Below are positions 1-9,279 of a stretch of DNA of 64,000 nt, piece after piece. Position numbers and translations under genes: made by a program. Positions within the stretch are counted from its first letter, which is position 1, and every line of letters starts with the position of its first letter. A model generated the notes under the pieces. It was not told where the DNA came from, did not search any database, and was given only the letters and a program-made list of their open reading frames with translations. The DNA lies in NCBI RefSeq assembly GCF_031456275.1, contig NZ_JAVDUI010000001.1, positions 682,001 to 746,000 of the forward strand. The letters are read 5' to 3'. Origin of the DNA: Falsarthrobacter nasiphocae (GTDB taxonomy: Bacteria > Actinomycetota > Actinomycetes > Actinomycetales > Micrococcaceae).

Positions 1-725
1 GGCGCGGAGACGGGCTGGTTGCCGCCCGGGGCCTTGAACGCGCCGCGCAGGAGAAAGAGGAGGAAGAAGAGCGCGATGTTGTTGAGCATGATCGTCACGA
101 TCACCTCATGCGCGCCCGTGCGGGCCTTGAGCCAGCCGACGAACCCGCCCCACACCGCGCCGCCGAGGAAGCCTGCGAGGATGACGAGCGGCAGGTGGAT
201 GACGGCCGGCAGGTGGAAGGTGAAGCCCACCCACGCCGCGGCGGTGGCGCCCGCGATGAGCTGGCCCATGCCGCCGATGTTGAAGAGGCCCGCGCGGAAC
301 GCGACCGTGACCGCGAGGCCGGTCAGGATGAGCGGCGTGGCCTGGGTCAGGGTCTCGAAGATGCCGAACCGGCCCGCGAGGTCGGAGACCGACGGGTCGA
401 ACGTCGCGCCCTTGATGAGGGCCCCGTACGCCGTGGAGACCGCGTCCCACGCGGCGGAGAGCGTATCCCCCGGGCGTCCGAAGAAGTACGAGGACGCCTC
501 GATGACCCGCTTGTCCGTGACGACGATGAGCAGGGCCCCGACGATCAGGGCGACGAGGACTGAGAGCACCGAGACGAGCGCGCTGCCGGAGAAGATCTTG
601 GCCCCGAGCCCGCGGCCCGCCTGTGGCGCGCCAGGTCCGGTGGAGCCCGCCGCGGCCCCTGCCGCGACAGGCTTCGGAGTCTTCGCCCCGGCCGCCGAGG
701 GCCTGGGGTCCTTGGGATTGGTCAC
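1..725 (-). CDS. Nucleoside-type ABC transporter permease (3' end outside window)
   Basis: Inner-membrane permease of the BmpA-linked importer family (BPD_transp_2), expected to carry nucleosides or related solutes. About 241 codons are visible. Reading starts at a GTG 8 nt after the stop of the upstream ATPase; about 35 hydrophilic Ala/Pro/Gly-rich residues come first, then several hydrophobic segments. The stretch FRAGLFNIGGMGQL and the cytoplasmic-loop motif GAHEVIVTIMLNNIA are typical of this permease family. It belongs with the ATPase and lipoprotein that precede it on the same strand. The C-terminus lies beyond base 1, and a second permease would be expected there. Family assignment is firm; the solute is inferred. 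Confidence 0.9.
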   Translation of the reverse strand, partial: MTNPKDPRPSAAGAKTPKPVAAGAAAGSTGPGAPQAGRGLGAKIFSGSALVSVLSVLVALIVGALLIVVTDKRVIEASSYFFGRPGDTLSAAWDAVSTAYGALIKGATFDPSVSDLAGRFGIFETLTQATPLILTGLAVTVAFRAGLFNIGGMGQLIAGATAAAWVGFTFHLPAVIHLPLVILAGFLGGAVWGGFVGWLKARTGAHEVIVTIMLNNIALFFLLFLLRGAFKAPGGNQPVSA

Positions 726-733
726 TGCACTGC

Positions 734-2302
734 TCACTGCTCGCCTTCCTGAGTGCTTCCGATGCCCTGGCGGACCGCGGCGCGGGCCTCGTCGGCGGTC
801 ATGCCGGCCATCATGAGGCCGAGTTCGTCGCGGCTCGTGCCGCCGGGCACGATGCCCATGAGCCGTCCCGCGTAGAGCACGGCGATCCGGTCGGAGAGCT
901 CGAGGACCTCATCCAGCTCCGTGGAGACGATGAGCACGGGCGTGCCCTTGTCCCGCTCCGCCAGGATGCGGCGGTGGAGGAACTCGATGGAGCCCACGTC
1001 CACGCCGCGCGTGGGCTGGGACGCGATGAAGAGCTTGAGGTCCCGGCTCAGCTCGCGCGCCATGACGATCTTCTGCTGGTTGCCGCCGGAGAGGGTGGAT
1101 GCGGTGTGCTCCGCGGACTGCGTGCGGATGTCGAACTCCGAGATCTTCTCCTCGGCGTTCTTCGCGATGGCCGCACGGTCGAGTGTGGAAGCCCGGACAA
1201 ACGCGGGGTCCTCGTACCGGTCGAGGACGAGGTTCTCGGCGACCGAGAACGAGCCGACGAGCCCGTCCACCTGGCGGTCCTCGGGGACGAAGCCGACGCC
1301 CGCGTCCAGCGTCGCTCGCACCGACTGCCCCACGAGCTCCTTGCCGTGGAGGCGGATCGAGCCGCTGACGTTGTCCTGGAGGCCCAAGACGGCCTCCGTG
1401 AGCTCGGTCTGCCCGTTGCCCTGCACGCCGGCCACGCCGAGGATCTCGCCCTGGCGGATGCCGAAGCTGACGTCGTTGACGAGGAGGCGGCCGGAGGGGT
1501 CCGCGACGGACAGGCCCTCGACGACGAACGTCTCCTCGCCGAGCGTCGGCTCGGACTTGTTGAGGTTGAGGGACACGCTGCGCCCCACCATGGCGGCCGC
1601 GAGCTCGCTCGTCGACGCGGATGGGTCCGCCGTGCCGACGACCTTGCCGCGGCGGATCACCGTGATGACGTCCGAGACGGCCTTGACCTCGCGGAGCTTG
1701 TGCGAGATGAAGAGAATCGACGTGCCGTCAGCCTTGAGCTGCGCGATGATCCGCATGAGCTCGTCCGTCTCCTGCGGCGTGAGGACCGCCGTCGGCTCAT
1801 CGAGGATGAGGATCCGCGCGCGGCGCACCAGCGCCTTGACGATCTCCACGCGCTGCTGGGCGCCCACTGAGAGATCTTCGACGACGGCGTCCGGGTTGAC
1901 GTCGAACCCGTAGCGATCCGAGATCTCCTTGATGCGGCGACGCGTCGTCGCGAGATCCAGCGCGCCGAGGCCCTTGACGTCCTCGTCCCCGAGCGCGACG
2001 TTCTCCGCCACGGTGAAGACGGGAACGAGCATGAAGTGCTGGTGGACCATGCCGATCCCGGCGCGCATGGCGTCGCCGGGGCCGTTGAAGGTGACGGGCT
2101 TGCCGTCGAGGAGAATGCGGCCGGCCGTGGGCTCGTACAGGCCGTAGAGGACGTTCATGAGCGTGGACTTGCCAGCGCCGTTCTCGCCGAGCAGCGAGTG
2201 AACTTGGCCTTCCTCGACGACGAGCGAGATGTCCTCGTTCGCGGCGAAGCTGCCGAAGCGCTTGGTGATCCTGTCGAGCTCTAGTCGCAAAGCCGGCTCC
2301 AT
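734..2302 (-). CDS. Nucleoside-type ABC transporter ATP-binding protein (two NBDs)
   Basis: 522-residue ATPase with two tandem nucleotide-binding domains, as in the RnsB/YufO-type ATPases that serve BmpA lipoproteins. The first domain has Walker [10 protein letters not shown] near residue 40, signature LSVGAQQRVEI and Walker B ILILDEPTA. The second has a degenerate P-loop (GVQGNGQTE), signature [10 protein letters not shown] and the segment ASQPTRGVDVG in place of a normal Walker B. A degenerate second domain is common in monosaccharide and nucleoside importers. It lies between the lipoprotein gene upstream and the permease gene downstream, consistent with one operon. The ATG start has only a weak ribosome-binding site. 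Confidence 0.93.
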   Translation of the reverse strand: MEPALRLELDRITKRFGSFAANEDISLVVEEGQVHSLLGENGAGKSTLMNVLYGLYEPTAGRILLDGKPVTFNGPGDAMRAGIGMVHQHFMLVPVFTVAENVALGDEDVKGLGALDLATTRRRIKEISDRYGFDVNPDAVVEDLSVGAQQRVEIVKALVRRARILILDEPTAVLTPQETDELMRIIAQLKADGTSILFISHKLREVKAVSDVITVIRRGKVVGTADPSASTSELAAAMVGRSVSLNLNKSEPTLGEETFVVEGLSVADPSGRLLVNDVSFGIRQGEILGVAGVQGNGQTELTEAVLGLQDNVSGSIRLHGKELVGQSVRATLDAGVGFVPEDRQVDGLVGSFSVAENLVLDRYEDPAFVRASTLDRAAIAKNAEEKISEFDIRTQSAEHTASTLSGGNQQKIVMARELSRDLKLFIASQPTRGVDVGSIEFLHRRILAERDKGTPVLIVSTELDEVLELSDRIAVLYAGRLMGIVPGGTSRDELGLMMAGMTADEARAAVRQGIGSTQEGEQ

Positions 2303-2392
2303 TCTTGGCGTGCGTGGGTGGGACGGATGAGGTCCCGGCGAACCGGCCCGGCAAGAGCGCCGGGCCGGTTCACCTCTGGACCGGCCCGGGGG

Positions 2393-3481
2393 CTAGGACT
2401 TCGGGGAAGCCTTGGACTCGACCTTGATCTTGCCCGCGATGATGTCCTTGCGGACCTGCTCGATCTCCTTCTTCGTCTCGTCCGAGACCTTGGAGTCGAA
2501 CTCGTGGAACGGGGCGATGTCCGTGCCGGCGTTCTCGAGGGTGCCAACGTAGGGCTCGTTCGAGAACTTGCCGTCAAGGTCAGCCTTGATGACGTCCTCG
2601 ACGGCCTTGTCCATCTTCTTGACCACGGAGGTGAGGATGACGGACTTGTACTTCGGGGCGGTCTCGACGCCGTCCGAGTCGACCCAGATGACGGAGACGT
2701 CCTTGCCACCCTTGTTGGCGGCGAGCGCGGCGTCGCCCGTGCCCTGGGCCAGCGGGCCTGCGACGGGCATGATGACGTCGGCGCCTGCGTCGATGAGGTT
2801 GTTCGTGGCCTTCGTGCCCTCCTGGACGATGTCGAAGGAGTTCGTGAACGTGCCGGTCTGCTTGGCCTTGTCCCAGCCGAGGACCTGGACGTTCTTGCCC
2901 TTCTGCTCGTTGTAGTACTTGACGCCGTCTGCGAAGCCGTCCATGAAGATCGTCACGGTCGGGATGTTGATGCCGCCGTAGGTGCCGACCTTGCCTGTCT
3001 TGGACTGGGCAGCAGCCGTGTAGCCGGCGAGGAACGCGGCCTGGGCCGTGTCGTAGATGATCGGCTTGACGTTGTCGGCCTTGATCTGGTTGTCGTCGAC
3101 GATGGCGAAGTGGGCGCTCGGGTTCTTGGCAGCGGCGGCCTTCGTGGCGTCCGAGAGGAGGTAGCCGACGGTGATGGTCAGGTTGCACTTGGCCGTCATC
3201 ATCTGCTGAAGGTTCGGCGTGAAGTCAGCCTTGGCCTTGGACTCGGCCTTCTTCATCGTGATGCCGAGGTCCTTCTCTGCTCGCTGGAGGCCCGAGTAGG
3301 AGGACTGGTTGAAGGACTGGTCGTCGAAGCCGCCTGCGTCGGAGACGATGCAGCCCGTGTAGTTCTTGCCGGCCTCCTTCGAGGAGTTCTCGGCGGGCGG
3401 TGCGGAGCACGCGCTGAGGGCGAGGGCACCAAGGGTGAGGGCGGCGGCGGACTGAGTCGCGCGGCGAATCGAGGTCTTCAC
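2393..3481 (-). CDS. BmpA/Med-family substrate-binding lipoprotein
   Basis: Extracytoplasmic receptor of the nucleoside-type ABC importer (PF02608). The GTG start at 3481 is chosen because GGAG lies 6 nt upstream and it gives a clean signal peptide (KTSIRR, hydrophobic stretch, lipobox LSAC); a longer reading frame adds about 15 residues without a signal. The mature protein has BmpA-family segments such as GGFDDQSFNQS, IVDDNQIKADN, GGINIPTVTIFMDGF and IWVDSDGVETAP. Size, about 362 aa, is normal. It is first in a three-gene set with the ATPase and permease. BmpA/PnrA proteins bind purine nucleosides; the ligand here is inferred from family. Confidence 0.93.
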   Translation of the reverse strand: MKTSIRRATQSAAALTLGALALSACSAPPAENSSKEAGKNYTGCIVSDAGGFDDQSFNQSSYSGLQRAEKDLGITMKKAESKAKADFTPNLQQMMTAKCNLTITVGYLLSDATKAAAAKNPSAHFAIVDDNQIKADNVKPIIYDTAQAAFLAGYTAAAQSKTGKVGTYGGINIPTVTIFMDGFADGVKYYNEQKGKNVQVLGWDKAKQTGTFTNSFDIVQEGTKATNNLIDAGADVIMPVAGPLAQGTGDAALAANKGGKDVSVIWVDSDGVETAPKYKSVILTSVVKKMDKAVEDVIKADLDGKFSNEPYVGTLENAGTDIAPFHEFDSKVSDETKKEIEQVRKDIIAGKIKVESKASPKS

Positions 3482-3682
3482 GAGATTCTCCAAAGGCTTA
3501 AGGATGGGCGTCCCAGGCCGGAGCACTGGGCGCCCGCGGCGCTCGCCCTAGCCGGGATTCACGTTTCGTCAGTCTAACTGAGAATTGCCTGCGCCCAACG
3601 TCAGAGATCGCCCCAAACGGCGACCCTGGCCCGCCCGGTTCGGCGGCCTCGTTGACTCGCCGGGACCTCCGCCCAGCCCGCT

Positions 3683-3753
3683 GGGCCCCTAGCTTTCCCC
3701 TGCGGCCTCCGGCCTCTCCCCCTCGGCCTCCTGCCGGGCCCCTAGCCTTCCCC
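3683..3753. repeat. Near-identical 18-bp direct repeats 53 bp apart
   Basis: GGGCCCCTAGC(T/C)TTCCCC occurs at 3683-3700 and again at 3736-3753, matching at 17 of 18 positions, and similarity extends a few bases either side. The second copy contains the stop codon of the MFS gene (minus strand), so the end of that gene looks locally duplicated. The surrounding 3482-3741 gap otherwise holds the upstream region of the BmpA gene. Confidence 0.6.
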
Positions 3754-5076
3754 GCCGGCTCTCTCCGTCGCTTCCTTCGCGGCCTCAGCCTCCTCACCGT
3801 CCTGCCGGGCCTCGCGACCCGAGTCGGAGGTTCCCAGCGCGCTCAGGTGGGGCGAGAGCGCCGTGATGGCCAGCGCGACGAGGCTCAGGGACGCAGCGAC
3901 CAGGATCGTCGGCCCCCACCCGACATGGGCCAGGAGCAGCCCGGCCCCCGCCGCCGCAAGGACGGGCCCAAGGCCGATGACGAACATGAACACCGTGCCC
4001 ACGCGGCCCTGAAACTCCGCTGGCGTGTTCTGCATCTGGTAGGCGCCGAGGGCCGAGTTCATCGCGATGACGGGAATGGTGATGACGAGCAGCAGACCCG
4101 CGATCCACCACCACTGCGCAGAGAGGGCCATGAGGACATACGCGCCGGCCTGCACCCCGAAGGCGGTCAGGGCAATGGCTCGCGGAGTCCGACGACGGGC
4201 CGCGGGGGACGAGGCAAGAATGCCACCGAGGATCATTCCCACCGAGAAGAACGAGAAGACCAGACCGATCATCCAGGGCGCCACACCGCGCGACATGAGG
4301 CCGAGCTCCACCGACGAGATGGCCAGGAAGTTGCCCAGGTTGGACACGGTCAGGATCGCGAGGATCGCGAGCAGGTCCCCGCGTCCGGCGAGCCACCGCC
4401 AACCAGCCGTCATCCGCTCCCCGAAGCCCGGACGAGGCGCGCCAGCCTCCCGGGCCGCGTCAACCCTGGACGTCATCCTCTTCGAGGACCATAGGAGGGA
4501 CGTCGTCAGGACGGCATCGGCAACAAAGGGCGCCAGAGGGTTGAGCCCGAAGAGGGCCCCGCCCGCCGGCGAGGCGGCGACGCTGATGACGGAGTCCCGC
4601 GTCTCGTTGGCAATGAGACCCGCCCGGAGCTCCTCCCCCTTGAGAATGAACGGCAGGATGGCGTTCGTCAAGCCCCCGAAGAGGCCCTTGAGCAGGCCGT
4701 CGAGGATGCCGAACGCGAGCAGCGTCCAGAAGCTCGCGGTGCCGGTGAGGATGAGAACCACGAGCGTGAGCATGAGGACGATGCGGACCGCCGCGTACAC
4801 CGCGAGGAGCCTTCGCTTGGGATACGCGTCGATGACGGCCCCGCCGGGCAGCATCGCCACGAACCGGGCGCCCGCCGCCGCGGCCCCGACGATCCCGGCT
4901 AGGACCAGGTCCTGAGTGACGGCAAAAGCGAGAAGGGCGAAGGCCAGCGAGACCAGCTGCCCGCCCACTTCCGCCCCGGTGTCACCGACGAACCAGGCGC
5001 GGTACTCGCGGTGGGAGCGGAGCAGGGCTCCGGACGTCACGTGCTGGGCGCCCCGCGCCCCCTGTGATGAAGACAT
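3742..5076 (-). CDS. MFS transporter
   Basis: 444-residue major facilitator protein with about 12 hydrophobic segments and no soluble domain. Its soluble N-terminus (YRAWFVGDTGAEVGGQ) and the pattern GIVGAAAAGARFVAMLPGGAVIDAYPKRR (the conserved loop between helices 2 and 3) resemble MFS_3/enterobactin-exporter-like carriers often annotated as putative drug or siderophore exporters. The C-terminal tail is acidic (GEEAEAAKEATERAGGEG). It stands alone between the BmpA gene and a monooxygenase gene. No substrate can be read from the sequence. The start ATG is preceded by a GAGGG stretch. Confidence 0.85.
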   Translation of the reverse strand: MSSSQGARGAQHVTSGALLRSHREYRAWFVGDTGAEVGGQLVSLAFALLAFAVTQDLVLAGIVGAAAAGARFVAMLPGGAVIDAYPKRRLLAVYAAVRIVLMLTLVVLILTGTASFWTLLAFGILDGLLKGLFGGLTNAILPFILKGEELRAGLIANETRDSVISVAASPAGGALFGLNPLAPFVADAVLTTSLLWSSKRMTSRVDAAREAGAPRPGFGERMTAGWRWLAGRGDLLAILAILTVSNLGNFLAISSVELGLMSRGVAPWMIGLVFSFFSVGMILGGILASSPAARRRTPRAIALTAFGVQAGAYVLMALSAQWWWIAGLLLVITIPVIAMNSALGAYQMQNTPAEFQGRVGTVFMFVIGLGPVLAAAGAGLLLAHVGWGPTILVAASLSLVALAITALSPHLSALGTSDSGREARQDGEEAEAAKEATERAGGEG

Positions 5077-5221
5077 GACCCTCTGCCCTCTCGCCGCGCA
5101 GCCCTCACGAGGACTCGCTCGCTTCGCAACGCATCGGGGAACGTCAACACTCCGAACATTGCTCCAACGATCGAACTTATAACGAGAAGGGGCCTAGCGT
5201 GTCAACCCGCTCCGCCGGAGG

Positions 5222-6259
5222 CTACGCTCGCCAGTGCTGCAGGAAGCGCTCGGCGCTGCCGATCCTCGACTCGCCCGAGCCGTCCGCGTCGTAGAGAGTC
5301 GAGGAGAGCATGACGGCCTGCACCTCGAGCGAGGTGGCGAGCTCGCGGACGGACCGGGCGACAACATCCGGGGTCCCCACGAACTTCGTGGCCGGCACCG
5401 CCGCGAGGAAGTCCCCCTCCTCCCCCGCCGCCATCTCGGCGGCCGTCTCCGGGGAGACGATCGCCTCTGGGCGGCCCTTGCGCAGGTTGAGGGCCATGAC
5501 CCGGGCGGGCCCCGCGAGGAGCTCCGCCTCCTCCTGGGTGTCGGCCGTGACGACGCTCGTCGTCAGCATCGCGAACGGCTCCTGCCCCTCCGGCACGGAC
5601 CCTTCCTCGAGGCCCGCGGCGAAGGCCGTCCGGTACGCGGCGAACACCGCGCCGGGGTCTTCCTGGCCGAAATGGTGAGCGTAGGAGTACGAGAGGCCGA
5701 GCGCACCGGCCAGGCGGGCGGAGAAGAGACTGGAGCCCAGGAGCCAGACCCGAGGGGCACCCGCGGCCTCCGGCGTCGCGCGCAGGAACCTCACGCGGGA
5801 GCTGCCGCGAGGATCCCCGAAGAGCCCCAGCACGTCCAGGACGTCCTCCGGGAAGTCCTCGACGCGCTCCTGGACGCGGGCCCGGCGCAGTGCGGCCGCC
5901 GTGCGGGCATCGGTGCCGGGTGCGCGCCCCAGGCCCAGCTCAACCCGGCCGGGGTGCAGGGCCTCCAGGAGCGCGAACTGCTCGGCGACGACGAGCGGCT
6001 GGTGGTTCGGCAGCATGACCCCGCCCGAGCCCACCTTGATGCGCTCGGTGCGCGCGGCGAGGTGCGCCATGAGGACGGCCGGGGCCGTGGAGGCGACGCC
6101 GGGCATGTTGTGGTGCTCGGCCACCCAGAAGCGGTCGAGTCCCGCAGAGTCCGCCCACTGGGCGTAGCGGGTGGTCGCGGAGAGCGCGGCGGCGCTGTTC
6201 CCTCCGGCGGAGACGGTGGCGAGGTCAAGGATGCCGAGTTCGATGTGAGTCACCCTCAA
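5222..6259 (-). CDS. LLM-class flavin-dependent oxidoreductase
   Basis: 345-residue bacterial-luciferase-like monooxygenase (PF00296). Recognisable family segments are VAEHHNMPGVASTAPAVLMAHLAARTERIKVGSGGVMLPNHQPLVVAEQ and ELGLGRAPGTD, the latter part of the flavin-binding barrel. It resembles the MsnO8-like subgroup of unknown substrate. The TTG at 6259 is kept because GAGG lies 7 nt before it; the GTG two codons later has only a too-close GAGG. No flavin reductase lies nearby, so the reduced-flavin source is presumably elsewhere. The physiological role cannot be deduced. Confidence 0.88.
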   Translation of the reverse strand: MRVTHIELGILDLATVSAGGNSAAALSATTRYAQWADSAGLDRFWVAEHHNMPGVASTAPAVLMAHLAARTERIKVGSGGVMLPNHQPLVVAEQFALLEALHPGRVELGLGRAPGTDARTAAALRRARVQERVEDFPEDVLDVLGLFGDPRGSSRVRFLRATPEAAGAPRVWLLGSSLFSARLAGALGLSYSYAHHFGQEDPGAVFAAYRTAFAAGLEEGSVPEGQEPFAMLTTSVVTADTQEEAELLAGPARVMALNLRKGRPEAIVSPETAAEMAAGEEGDFLAAVPATKFVGTPDVVARSVRELATSLEVQAVMLSSTLYDADGSGESRIGSAERFLQHWRA

Positions 6260-6402
6260 GGCAACGCCTCGCCGCCCCTCCCCATTCCCGCACCCGGGCG
6301 TCAGGCGCTCGGGTGCGGGGACGGGCGTGGGTGCCGGGGCGGGGACGGGTGTGGGTCCGCGGAGGCTCTCGCGCTGCGGCGCGCCTTACGCTCCGGCGCG
6401 CC

Positions 6403-7611
6403 TTATGCCCCGGCGGAGGAATGGGCGACGGCGCGCAGGGCCGCGGCGGTCATGACCTCGATGCCGACGTCGAGCGCGCGCTCGTCGGGGGTGTAGTCCC
6501 CGCGGTGCAGGTCGTACGTCTCCCCGCCCGGCGTGCGCGTGCCCAGGCGGAACATGGCGCCGCTGACCTTCTGCGTCATCCACGCGAAGTCCTCGCCGCC
6601 CATGGACTGGGGCGTGAGGACAACAGCCTGGCTGCCGAGCTGCGCGCGGGCGGCCTCCTCGATGAGGAGCGTCTCCCGCTCGCTGTTGATGACGGGCGGG
6701 ACACCGCGAATGTGGTCCAGCTCCACGTCCACGCTGAACGGCGTGGCGAGCTGGCGCACGACCATGTCGAGCAGGTCCCCCGCCGCTTCCCATGCCTCGA
6801 CGTCGAGGCAGCGCATGGTGCCCGCGAGCGTTCCGCGGGACGGGATCTGGTTCGGCGCGCTGCCGGCGGCGATCTGCCCCCACACGACGGAGACCCCGCT
6901 GCGGGCGTCGATCCGGCGGGCAAGGACGGACGGGACGTTGGCCGCGAGGAAGGACAGCGCCTGGACGAGGTCCTCCGTGAGCTGCGGGCGCGAGGTGTGG
7001 CCGCCGCGGCCGCTCAACGTGATGCGGATGGTGTCCGCAGCGGACGTGATGGCGCCGATGCGGGTGCCGACCTGCCCGACGTCGATCCGCGGGTCGCAGT
7101 GGCAGGCGAGCACGGCGGGAACGTCGTCGAGAAGTCCCTGCTCCACGACCTGCTTGGCGCCGCCGGGAATCCGCTCCTCTGCCGGCTGGAAGATGATCCG
7201 CACGCGGGCAGGCAACGGGCTCTTCGCGTCGACGGCCGCGAGGGCCAGGGCCGCGCCCATCATGACGGAGGTGTGGATGTCGTGCCCGCACGCGTGGGCC
7301 CGGCCCTCGGTGACGGACGCGAACTCCAGACCGGTCTCCTCCTGGACGGGGAGGGCGTCGATGTCCCCCCGCAGGGCCACTGCGACAGGACCTGAGCCGA
7401 TGTCAACGCACACACCTGTGCCCTTGAGGCGGACCGGGCTCAGACCCGCCGCCTCAAGGCGCGCGACGATTCGGTCCGTGGTGCGGAACTCCTGGAAGGA
7501 CAGCTCCGGGTGGGAGTGGATGTCCCGGCGGAAGGCGTGGGCCGCCTCCGAGACTCCCCCGCACGCTGCCTTGATCTCGGGTACCGAGGGGGATGCGCTG
7601 GAGGGGCTCAT
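6403..7611 (-). CDS. M20-family amidohydrolase
   Basis: 402-residue M20D metallopeptidase-type amidohydrolase (hippurate hydrolase / N-acyl amino acid hydrolase group). Metal-binding and catalytic motifs are visible: RGDIDALPVQEE, ACGHDIHTSVMMG, the catalytic Glu pair in PAEERIPGG, HCDPRIDVG, and the C-terminal GGEDFAW. The lid/dimerisation domain (SGRGGHTSRPQLTEDLV) lies between the halves. Its start overlaps the stop of manC by ATGA, so the two are probably co-translated. Substrate is not determinable beyond N-acyl amino acids or related amides. Confidence 0.92.
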   Translation of the reverse strand: MSPSSASPSVPEIKAACGGVSEAAHAFRRDIHSHPELSFQEFRTTDRIVARLEAAGLSPVRLKGTGVCVDIGSGPVAVALRGDIDALPVQEETGLEFASVTEGRAHACGHDIHTSVMMGAALALAAVDAKSPLPARVRIIFQPAEERIPGGAKQVVEQGLLDDVPAVLACHCDPRIDVGQVGTRIGAITSAADTIRITLSGRGGHTSRPQLTEDLVQALSFLAANVPSVLARRIDARSGVSVVWGQIAAGSAPNQIPSRGTLAGTMRCLDVEAWEAAGDLLDMVVRQLATPFSVDVELDHIRGVPPVINSERETLLIEEAARAQLGSQAVVLTPQSMGGEDFAWMTQKVSGAMFRLGTRTPGGETYDLHRGDYTPDERALDVGIEVMTAAALRAVAHSSAGA

Positions 7612-8744
7612 AGGACGTCGGTGTCTCCTTGGGACTTCCAGTGGGCCACGGCCGCCTTGACGGACTGGGCGTGCTCCTTGGTCGTGACGAGCAGGGCGTC
7701 GTGCGTGTCGACGACGACGACGTCGTCGATGCCGATGAGCGCGATGACGCGGTTTGTGTCAGAGACGACGATGCCGCCGCTCGACTTGTCGCTGTAGACG
7801 CGCTTGCTGTCGCCGATGGTCGTGATGGACTCGTTGTCCTCCGCATGGTTGAGGCGCGCCATGGCGGCGAAGTCTCCGACGTCGTCCCACTCGAAGTCGC
7901 CGGGGATGACGGCGACGTCGCCCGCTGCCGCGGCAGGCTCGGCCACCGCGTAGTCGATGGCGATCTTGGGCAGTCCCGGCCACACCTTCTCGACGACGGC
8001 AGCCCGCTCCGGCGTGTCCCAGGCTTCGGCAATGGCCATGATGCCTGCGTGGAGCTCCGGCTCGCTCGCCTCGAGGTGCCTGAGCATGAGGCCCACCGGT
8101 GCCACGAACATGCCCGCGTTCCAGGAGTAGTCCCCCGAGTCCACGTAGCGGCGCGCCGTGGCCTCGTCCGGCTTCTCGACGAACTCGATCACGTGGTGGG
8201 CGCTCGGCGCGCCCTTGAGGCGGAGGCTGCGGCCCCGGCGGATGTAGCCGAACCCGGTGGAGGGGAAGGCGGGCGTGATGCCGATCGTGACGATCTTGCC
8301 CGTGGCGGCGGTCTCGACGGCCTCCGTCACGACGCGCTGGAAGGTCTCGAGCGGCTTGATGACGTGGTCCGCCGCGAAGGAGCCCATGATGATGTTCGGG
8401 TCCCGCTTCCACAGGATGGCTGCGGCGAGGCCGATGGCCGCGGCGGAGTCCTTCGGCTCGGACTCCAGGACGAGGTCCTCGTCCGCGACCTCGGGAAGCT
8501 GCTCCCGGACGGCGTCGGCGTGCGAGACGCCAGTGACAACTGCCACACGCCCATCACACAAGGGGGCCAGCCTGTCATATGTTGCGCGAATCAGGGTGGC
8601 ACCTGAGCCGGTCAGGTCGTGAAGAAACTTCGGCGCCGAGGCCCGCGACAGCGGCCAGAGCCGCGTTCCCACGCCACCAGCGGGGATCACGGCATGAAAA
8701 CGGGACATCGCCGTTGCGCAATGAGGGGTCGGGGTTGTGCTCAT
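7608..8744 (-). CDS. manC: Mannose-1-phosphate guanylyltransferase
   Basis: Makes GDP-mannose from mannose-1-phosphate and GTP, feeding cell-envelope mannosides. The N-terminal nucleotidyltransferase signature AVIPAGGVGTRLWPLSR is present, as are FAADHVI and the EKP motif (FVEKPDEAT). At 378 aa it is the short, monofunctional type without the isomerase domain of bifunctional enzymes. Translation may begin at 8744 or at an internal ATG 12 codons later (MSRFHAVIPAGG); a -10-like TAGTAT 8 nt before the first ATG would allow a leaderless message. It is divergent from sdhC. Confidence 0.92.
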   Translation of the reverse strand: MSTTPTPHCATAMSRFHAVIPAGGVGTRLWPLSRASAPKFLHDLTGSGATLIRATYDRLAPLCDGRVAVVTGVSHADAVREQLPEVADEDLVLESEPKDSAAAIGLAAAILWKRDPNIIMGSFAADHVIKPLETFQRVVTEAVETAATGKIVTIGITPAFPSTGFGYIRRGRSLRLKGAPSAHHVIEFVEKPDEATARRYVDSGDYSWNAGMFVAPVGLMLRHLEASEPELHAGIMAIAEAWDTPERAAVVEKVWPGLPKIAIDYAVAEPAAAAGDVAVIPGDFEWDDVGDFAAMARLNHAEDNESITTIGDSKRVYSDKSSGGIVVSDTNRVIALIGIDDVVVVDTHDALLVTTKEHAQSVKAAVAHWKSQGDTDVL

Positions 8745-8752
8745 AACCGGCC

Positions 8753-8758
8753 ATACTA
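8753..8758 (-). promoter_or_regulatory. Possible -10 box of manC
   Basis: TAGTAT on the minus strand lies 8 nt before the first manC ATG, with no clear Shine-Dalgarno sequence between. This is compatible with a near-leaderless transcript. No convincing -35 hexamer is seen. Confidence 0.35.
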
Positions 8759-8775
8759 CCGAGCAACCCTCGGAA

Positions 8776-8805
8776 TTGAATGTTAGGTGTGAACGGGCCT
8801 AGATT
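8776..8805 (+). promoter_or_regulatory. Likely sdhCDAB promoter
   Basis: TTGAAT (8776-8781) and TAGATT (8800-8805) are separated by 18 bp and lie about 90 bp before the sdhC start. This fits a sigma-70/SigA-type promoter with an untranslated leader of roughly 80 nt. Confidence 0.55.
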
Positions 8806-8892
8806 TAGGTGGGAGCATGCGCTCTCGCGCCGGTGGTTGTTCGTGCGGCATCCCGCACACCCGCCGCCGCTGGTCCTTGGGAGGTTAATTCA

Positions 8893-9276
8893 GTGTCGAA
8901 GACACCAACGGGCGGCACGCTCTACCGCGGCCGCGAAGGCATGTGGTCGTGGGTCGGCCACCGAGTCACCGGCGTGGTGATTTTCTTTTTCCTGCTCGTG
9001 CACGTGCTGGACACGTCACTCGTCCGCGTCGCGCCTGAAGCGTACGACGCGGTGATCGGAACGTACAAGACCTGGTACATGGCTCTTGGCGAGACCGGTC
9101 TCGTGGCGGCGATCCTCTTCCACGCCCTCAACGGCATTCGCATCATCCTCGTGGACTTCTGGGCCAAGGGCCCGAAGTACCAGCGTCAGATGCTCTGGGC
9201 CGTGCTCGGCGTCTGGCTCGTCCTCTTCGCCGGCTTTGCGATCCGTCATCTCTCCCTGGCCTTTGGAGGACACTAG
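8893..9276 (+). CDS. sdhC: Succinate dehydrogenase cytochrome b556 subunit
   Basis: Membrane anchor subunit of complex II; it helps bind heme b and menaquinone. The GTG start at 8893 follows GGAGG by 8 nt and removes an unlikely 28-residue extension. The 127-residue protein begins SKTPTGGTLYRGREGMWSWVGHRVTG, which matches the conserved SdhC N-terminus, and has three hydrophobic helices. His residues in FFLLVHVLD and LFHALNGIRI are candidate heme ligands. First gene of a tight sdhCDAB operon, 3 nt before sdhD. Confidence 0.95.
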   Translation: MSKTPTGGTLYRGREGMWSWVGHRVTGVVIFFFLLVHVLDTSLVRVAPEAYDAVIGTYKTWYMALGETGLVAAILFHALNGIRIILVDFWAKGPKYQRQMLWAVLGVWLVLFAGFAIRHLSLAFGGH

Positions 9277-9279
9277 ATC